Origin: Hydrogenophaga sp. BPS33
GTDB taxonomy: Bacteria > Pseudomonadota > Gammaproteobacteria > Burkholderiales > Burkholderiaceae_C
Direction of reading: 5' to 3'
DNA length: 64,000 bases
Assembly (NCBI RefSeq): GCF_009859475.1
Contig: NZ_CP044549.1
Location: forward strand, 434,001-498,000
A program made the translations under genes and the position numbers. The notes beneath the pieces are model-generated. The model was not told the origin of the DNA. It worked only from the letters and a program-made list of their open reading frames with translations, and did no database searches. Below, piece after piece: positions 59,781-64,000 of this stretch (position 1 is the stretch's first letter; each line of letters starts with the position of its first letter).

Positions 59781-60227
59781 ATGCCGCACCTCGTCATCCT
59801 CTACACGCCCAACCTCGACCGCACCGCCAGCGAGGGCGGCACCGACATGGACGCGCTCTGCCGCACCTTGTGCGACGCCATGCTTGCCGTGCGCGACGAA
59901 GCCGACAAACAAGTGTTTCCCACCGGTGGCACGCGTGTGCTGGCCTATCCGGCGGCGCACAGCGCCGTGGGTGACGGTGGCGCGGCCGGCATCGCCGCCG
60001 GCCTGGGCGGCGAGTACGCCTTCGTTTACATGAACGTGCGCATGGCCAAGGGCCGCAGCACCGTGGTGCACCAACGCGTGGGCGAGGCGCTGCAGGCGGT
60101 GGTGAAAGCGCACTTCGCCACGCAGTTGGCCACGCGCCCGATCGGCATCACCGTGCAGGTGGACGAAGGACACGAGGTGTTCGACAGCAAGACCAGCTCC
60201 CTGCATCCGCTGTTCAACAAGGGCTGA
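59781..60227 (+). CDS. hpaF: 5-carboxymethyl-2-hydroxymuconate isomerase
   Basis: 148 residues, tautomerase superfamily. The mature N-terminal Pro (MPHLVILYTPNLD) is the catalytic base. GDGGAAGIAAGLGGEYAFVYMNVRMAKGRSTVVHQRVGEAL and the final KTSSLHPLFNKG resemble HpaF. It is longer than the usual ~126 residues because of an inserted segment in the middle. It acts after HpaE. Confidence 0.87.
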   Translation: MPHLVILYTPNLDRTASEGGTDMDALCRTLCDAMLAVRDEADKQVFPTGGTRVLAYPAAHSAVGDGGAAGIAAGLGGEYAFVYMNVRMAKGRSTVVHQRVGEALQAVVKAHFATQLATRPIGITVQVDEGHEVFDSKTSSLHPLFNKG

Positions 60228-60235
60228 AATGAAAC

Positions 60236-60345
60236 ACCCCCCTGCGCCGCTTCGCAGCTTCCCCCCTCTGTCGCGCGCCTTCGGCGCTTCGAGGGGGGAC
60301 GGCATCTCGGGCCGGCGGAGCCGGACCCTTGATGCCTCTGGATGG
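60236..60345. repeat. multi-hairpin intergenic repeat between hpaF and hpaH
   Basis: TCCCCCCTC (60260-60268) pairs with GAGGGGGGA (60291-60299) and encloses a second stem GCGCC/GGCGC around TTC. Two more hairpins follow: CCGGC/GCCGG (60312-60324) and a GCCTC/GAGGC stem near 60333-60350. The block is non-coding, differs in sequence from the repeat at 58674, and lies in a 176-base gap of the same operon. Similar C-rich/G-rich palindromes are familiar between Comamonadaceae genes. Confidence 0.75.
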
Positions 60346-60403
60346 AGGCACGTTCGCCGGAGAGAGGGCTTTGTCTCGGACCAACTGAGCCGGAGCAACT
60401 GAC

Positions 60404-61231
60404 ATGCTCGACGACGCCCTCATCCAGCAATTGGCTGCCGAGCTCGACCAGGCCGAGCGCAGCCGTGTGCCGCTCGAACACTTTTCCAAGCGCTTCCCTG
60501 GCATGACCATCGACGACGGCTACTGCGTCGGCCGTGCCTGGGTGGCATTGCAGCGCGCCGCCGGCAAGCAGGTGATCGGCCACAAGATCGGTCTCACCAG
60601 CCGCGCGATGCAACTCTCCAGCCAGATCGACGAGCCCGACTTCGGCACCCTGCTCGACAGCATGCGCTTCACCGCGCAGGCCGGCGAGGTGCTGCAGATT
60701 CCGGCCTCGCGATTCATGGCGCCGCGCGTCGAGGTGGAACTGGCCTTCGTGCTCCATGCGCCCTTGCAAGGAAAGGGCGTGACCGTGGACGACGTGCTCG
60801 CCGCCACCGCCTACGTCACGCCCGCCATTGAAATCATCGACGCGCGCATCGAGCAGTTCGACCGCCACACCAAGGCGATGCGCAAGGTCTTCGACACCAT
60901 CAGCGACAACGCGGCCAACGCCGGCATCGTGGTGGGCGTTGGCGACCCGCGCTACCGCGCCGACCCGCGCACCACCGACCTGCCCTGGTGCGGCGCCATC
61001 CTGCGGCAGAACGGCGCGGTCGAGGAAACCGGCCTGGCCGCCGGCGTGCAAGGCCACCCCGCGATCGGCATCGCCTGGCTGGCGCACAAACTCGCGCCTT
61101 GGGGCGAGTCGCTCCAGCCCGGCCAGATCGTGTTGGCCGGCTCGTTCACGCGGCCTGTGGCCGCCAAAATGGGCGACCTGTTCGAGGCCGATTACGGCCC
61201 GCTCGGTTGCTTGAAGTTTCAGTTCGTTTGA
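60404..61231 (+). CDS. hpaH: 2-oxo-hept-4-ene-1,7-dioate hydratase
   Basis: 275 residues, FAH-related hydratase (MhpD/HpaH). [36 protein letters not shown] (metal-binding Glu residues) and GNGVEETG-like [33 protein letters not shown] are typical. It adds water to 2-oxohept-4-ene-1,7-dioate before the aldolase step. Confidence 0.93.
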   Translation: MLDDALIQQLAAELDQAERSRVPLEHFSKRFPGMTIDDGYCVGRAWVALQRAAGKQVIGHKIGLTSRAMQLSSQIDEPDFGTLLDSMRFTAQAGEVLQIPASRFMAPRVEVELAFVLHAPLQGKGVTVDDVLAATAYVTPAIEIIDARIEQFDRHTKAMRKVFDTISDNAANAGIVVGVGDPRYRADPRTTDLPWCGAILRQNGAVEETGLAAGVQGHPAIGIAWLAHKLAPWGESLQPGQIVLAGSFTRPVAAKMGDLFEADYGPLGCLKFQFV

Positions 61232-61243
61232 CCCCATCGTTCC

Positions 61244-62071
61244 ATGCAAACCCCCACCAATCCTTTCAAACAGGCGCTGGCCGAGCGCCGCGCCCAGATC
61301 GGCCTTTGGCTCGGCCTGGCCAACGCCTACAGCGCCGAGATCTGCGCGGGCGCCGGCTTCGACTGGCTGCTCATCGACGGCGAGCACTCGCCCAACGGCC
61401 TGAGGGACGTGCTGGCGCAGGCGCAAACCATTGCCGCCTACCCGGCGTCGCACCCCATCGCGCGCGTGCCCGTGGGCGATGCGGCGCTGATCAAGCAGTA
61501 CCTCGATCTGGGCCTGCAGACCCTGCTGGTGCCCATGGTCGACACGCCCGAGCAAGCGGCCCAGCTGGTGCGCGCTTGCCGCTACCCGCAGGCGGGGGAT
61601 ATCGAAGGACAAGGCGGCATCCGAGGCATGGGCGGTGCGCGCGCCTCGCGCTGGGGCCGCTATCCGAACTACGCGAAGGAAGCCAATGCCCAGGTCTGCC
61701 TGCTGGTGCAGGCCGAGTCGCGCGAAGCGCTGCGCAACCTGGACGCGATCGCCGCCACGCCGGGTGTCGATGGCGTGTTCATCGGCCCGACCGACCTGTC
61801 GGCCTCGCTCGGCCATATCGGCAATCCGGGCCACGCCGAGGTTCAGACTGCGATCGAAGACGCCATCGCGCGCATTCTGCGCGCAGGCAAGGCCCCTGGC
61901 ATCCTCGCGACCGACGAAACGCTCGCGCGCCACTACCTCGCGCTCGGGGCGGTGTTCGTCGCCGTGGGGCTGGACACGCAGATCCTCGTGCGCCAGACCA
62001 GCGCGCTGGCCGCTCGCTTCAAGGCCGATGCCCCGGCCGCGCCCGCGCCGGCCAAGGGCGCGGTGTACTGA
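61244..62071 (+). CDS. hpaI: 4-hydroxy-2-oxoheptanedioate aldolase
   Basis: 275 residues, class II HpaI/HpcH aldolase barrel. [75 protein letters not shown] and [24 protein letters not shown] match HpaI, including the catalytic Arg region and metal ligands Glu/Asp. It splits the substrate into pyruvate and succinate semialdehyde, ending the pathway. Confidence 0.94.
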   Translation: MQTPTNPFKQALAERRAQIGLWLGLANAYSAEICAGAGFDWLLIDGEHSPNGLRDVLAQAQTIAAYPASHPIARVPVGDAALIKQYLDLGLQTLLVPMVDTPEQAAQLVRACRYPQAGDIEGQGGIRGMGGARASRWGRYPNYAKEANAQVCLLVQAESREALRNLDAIAATPGVDGVFIGPTDLSASLGHIGNPGHAEVQTAIEDAIARILRAGKAPGILATDETLARHYLALGAVFVAVGLDTQILVRQTSALAARFKADAPAAPAPAKGAVY

Positions 62072-62102
62072 GCGCACACGCTCGAGCCCGAAGGAGACCG
62101 GC

Positions 62103-62900
62103 ATGAACGCAGCCTTGCAACCGACCATCCTTACCCCGCCCGCCGGCATGCACCCGGACGAATGGGCCGCGCGCGTCGAACTCGCATCGTGCTACCGCGT
62201 GTTCGCGATGCTCGGCTGGACCGAGATGATCTACAACCACATCACGCTGCGCCTTCCGTCCAGCGTGTGCGGCAAGGACAAACAGTTCCTGATCAACCCC
62301 TTCGGCTTGCACTACAGCGAAGTCACAGCGCGCAACCTGGTGAAGATCAACCTGCAAGGCGAGGTGCTCGATGGCTCGTCGCACCCGGTGAACCCGGCCG
62401 GCTTCACCGTGCACGCCGCCATTCACGATGGCCTGCCCGGCGCGCACTGCGTCATGCACACCCACACCACCGCGGGAGTGGCCGTGGCCTGCCTGAAGGA
62501 GGGCTTGCAGCAGACCAACTTCTACACCGCGCAGTTGCACGGCATGGTCGCGTACCACGACTTCGAAGGCATCACCATCCATGCCGACGAGGCGCCACGT
62601 CTGCTCAAGAGCATCGGCGACAAGCCCGCCGTGATCCTGCGCAACCATGGCCTGCTGGCCTGGGGCGCGACCGTGCCGCAGACCTTCGTCATCCTCTGGA
62701 CCTTGCAGCGCGCCTGCGAGATCCAGATGGCGACCTATTCCATGGGCGGCGTGCAGGCGGTCATTCCCGTGTCCGAAGCCATCGCCGCGAAATGCACGCG
62801 CGATGCGCTGCAATTCAACCCGAACCACGGCGCCGGTCGCGACGTGTTCGACGCCTTGGTGCGGCAGGTGAACCGCCTGGACCGCAGCTACCTGGAGTGA
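62103..62900 (+). CDS. class II aldolase/adducin-family protein
   Basis: 265 residues. The fuculose-1-phosphate aldolase/adducin fold has zinc ligands in GAHCVMHTHTTAGVAVACL and LRNHGLLAWGATV, with EMIYNHITLRLP and FLINPFGLHYSEVTARNLVKIN before them. Such genes are often found beside catabolic operons; substrate unknown. A short gap after hpaI and an AAGGAGA ribosome site suggest it is read with the hpa genes. Confidence 0.82.
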   Translation: MNAALQPTILTPPAGMHPDEWAARVELASCYRVFAMLGWTEMIYNHITLRLPSSVCGKDKQFLINPFGLHYSEVTARNLVKINLQGEVLDGSSHPVNPAGFTVHAAIHDGLPGAHCVMHTHTTAGVAVACLKEGLQQTNFYTAQLHGMVAYHDFEGITIHADEAPRLLKSIGDKPAVILRNHGLLAWGATVPQTFVILWTLQRACEIQMATYSMGGVQAVIPVSEAIAAKCTRDALQFNPNHGAGRDVFDALVRQVNRLDRSYLE

Positions 62901-62904
62901 CCCC

Positions 62905-63909
62905 TTGAGTTCGACCCTTGAATTTCCGCGCGTGGCCATCGTGGGCGCCGGCGCCATTGGCGGCTGGCTGGGCGTGCGGCTTGCGCAGGTGGGTTGCCGC
63001 GTGAGCGTGCTCGCGCGTGGCGATACCTTGGCCGCGCTGCAGCGCGATGGCCTGCAACTGCACCAGGACGGGCAATGCCACCAGGCACCGGTGCAGGCCG
63101 CCGCCGACGCGGCGGAGCTCGGCGCGCAAGACCTCGTCATCGTGGCTCTGAAGGCGCCCGCGCTGCCGGCGGTGGTGCCCGGCATGGCGCCGCTGCTCGG
63201 GTCGGACACGGTGGTGCTCACCGCCATGAACGGCGTGCCCTGGTGGTTCTTCAACGGCTTCGGTGGCGCGCACGCCGGCACGCCTTTGAAGACCGTCGAT
63301 GCCGACGGTTCGATCGAGCGCGGCATCCCCGCTCGGCATGTCATCGGTGGTGTGGTGCACGCGAGCTGCTCGGTGGACGCGCCTGGCGTCGTGCGCCATC
63401 ACTTCGGCAAAGGGCTCATCGTGGGCGAACCGTCCGGCGCATCTTCCGTGCGCGTGCAGGCGCTGGCCGCGCTGATGCAGCGCGCGGGGCTGGACGCCAG
63501 CGTCTCACCGCAGATTCAGAAAGACATCTGGTACAAGCTCTGGGGCAACATGACGGTGAACCCGGTGAGCGCGCTCACCGGTGCCACCAGCGACCGCATC
63601 CTGGACGACGAGCTGGTGCGCGGCTTCATCAGCCGCGTCATGCTCGAAGCCAAGGAGATCGGCGCGCGCATCGGCATCCCGATCGACCAGCAGCCCGAAG
63701 ACCGGCATGCCGTCACGCGCAAGCTCGGCGCGTTCAAGACCTCGATGCTGCAGGACGTGCAAGCGCGCAAACCGGTGGAACTCGACGCGCTGGTGGCGGT
63801 GGTGCGCGAACTCGGCCAACTCACCGGTGTGCCGACGCCCTTCACCGATGCGCTGCTGGGCCTCTCGCGCCTGCAGGCGCAGGTGCTGGGCCTGTATCCC
63901 TCAGCCTGA
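62905..63909 (+). CDS. 2-dehydropantoate 2-reductase-like (PanE/ApbA family)
   Basis: 334 residues. VAIVGAGAIGGWLGVRLAQVG is the NADP-binding motif, and QKDIWYKLWGNMTVNPVSALTGAT carries the catalytic Lys. It starts with TTG, 4 bases after the previous stop; no ATG lies near. Position after an aldolase-family gene in an aromatic catabolic operon suggests it reduces a 2-keto acid other than ketopantoate. Essential PanE function is not excluded. A GTG 10 codons in is an alternative start. Confidence 0.83.
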   Translation: MSSTLEFPRVAIVGAGAIGGWLGVRLAQVGCRVSVLARGDTLAALQRDGLQLHQDGQCHQAPVQAAADAAELGAQDLVIVALKAPALPAVVPGMAPLLGSDTVVLTAMNGVPWWFFNGFGGAHAGTPLKTVDADGSIERGIPARHVIGGVVHASCSVDAPGVVRHHFGKGLIVGEPSGASSVRVQALAALMQRAGLDASVSPQIQKDIWYKLWGNMTVNPVSALTGATSDRILDDELVRGFISRVMLEAKEIGARIGIPIDQQPEDRHAVTRKLGAFKTSMLQDVQARKPVELDALVAVVRELGQLTGVPTPFTDALLGLSRLQAQVLGLYPSA

Positions 63910-64000
63910 GAGTGCCGGAAACAGCTTCACCAGTCCGGTGGCCATCACCTCGACCGACAGCGCGGCGAGGATCAACCCCATGAGCCGCGTCATCACGTTG
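63901..64000 (-). CDS. MarC-family membrane protein, C-terminal fragment
   Basis: Only the last 33 codons are in the window, ending VMTRLMGLILAALSVEVMATGLVKLFPALSG and a stop. This matches the C-terminal helix of the MarC/YchE/YhgN family of multi-helix membrane proteins. It converges on the PanE-like gene and overlaps its last 9 bases. The rest lies beyond the window end. Confidence 0.62.
   Translation of the reverse strand, partial: NVMTRLMGLILAALSVEVMATGLVKLFPALSG

Noticed and set aside
60026-62149. Leftward open frame of about 700 codons opposite hpaF-hpaH-hpaI
   Set aside because: It runs through the palindromic repeat and antisense to three recognised enzymes; no family resemblance.
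1-64000. tRNA, rRNA, integrase, transposase or attachment site that would mark the glycan loci as a mobile island
   Set aside because: I looked for these at the borders of the 4.4-13.1 kb and 19.3-49.8 kb blocks and saw none; only a modest drop in GC in parts of these blocks hints at transfer.

Overview
The window is high-GC DNA with dense, overlapping genes. It looks like a betaproteobacterium of the order Burkholderiales, probably Comamonadaceae close to Hydrogenophaga. That assignment rests on gene content (SigF/NrsF with a methionine-rich peptide, AmpG-like permease, hpa cluster, zinc-finger gene beside ilvE and radA) and on the style of the intergenic palindromes. No rRNA, tRNA, CRISPR array, insertion sequence or phage gene was seen.

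Positions 1-4320: a stress module read leftwards. It comprises a cytochrome b561-type membrane protein (yedZ1-like), a molybdopterin sulfoxide-reductase-like lipoprotein (yedY1-like), a methionine-rich repeat peptide (mrpX-like), an ECF sigma factor (sigF) and its membrane anti-sigma factor (nrsF, cut by the window edge). This matches the reactive-chlorine defence set described in Azospira. A near-ideal SigF-type promoter lies ahead of the first gene. A DM13-domain protein and a metallo-beta-lactamase-fold hydrolase follow.

Positions 4371-13134: a glycan decoration locus. A large membrane protein is divergent from a rightward operon encoding a sugar C-methyltransferase, a GtrB-like polyprenyl-phosphate glycosyltransferase, CDP-glucose 4,6-dehydratase (rfbG), glucose-1-phosphate cytidylyltransferase (rfbF), a GtrA-like flippase, a methyltransferase and a sugar oxidoreductase. 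Together they could make a CDP-linked C-methyl 6-deoxyhexose, load it on a lipid carrier, flip it and attach it to a surface glycan outside the membrane.

Positions 13149-19298: general genes. These are an M48 metalloprotease, an AmpG-like permease, an acyl-CoA ligase and an OmpR-type two-component pair, ended by a clear rho-independent terminator.

Positions 19299-49763: one leftward run of 30 genes over about 30 kb, mostly joined by 4-base stop/start overlaps, starting at rmlB. It encodes dTDP-rhamnose (rmlBDAC), a dTDP-3-amino-3,6-dideoxyhexose (fdtA/fdtB), most of a pseudaminic-type nonulosonate pathway (pseC, pseF, PseH-like GNAT, pseI), UDP-L-FucNAc (wbjB/C/D), and a QuiNAc-type dehydratase/reductase/initiating-transferase trio. 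It also holds glycosyltransferases, five SAM-dependent methyltransferases, a PhyH-like oxygenase, a PglK-like ABC flippase and an O-antigen ligase/polymerase. This is an O-antigen or capsule locus with unusually rich sugar chemistry.

Positions 49862-54142: housekeeping genes (zinc-finger protein, ilvE, a small membrane protein, radA, a J-domain-like protein). Positions 54121-64000: a nitronate-monooxygenase-like gene divergent from a complete homoprotocatechuate meta-cleavage operon (hpaR-G1-G2-E-D-F-H-I) extended by a class II aldolase-family gene and a ketopantoate-reductase-like gene. Two different palindromic repeat elements sit inside this operon. The last 100 bases hold the end of a MarC-family gene on the opposite strand.
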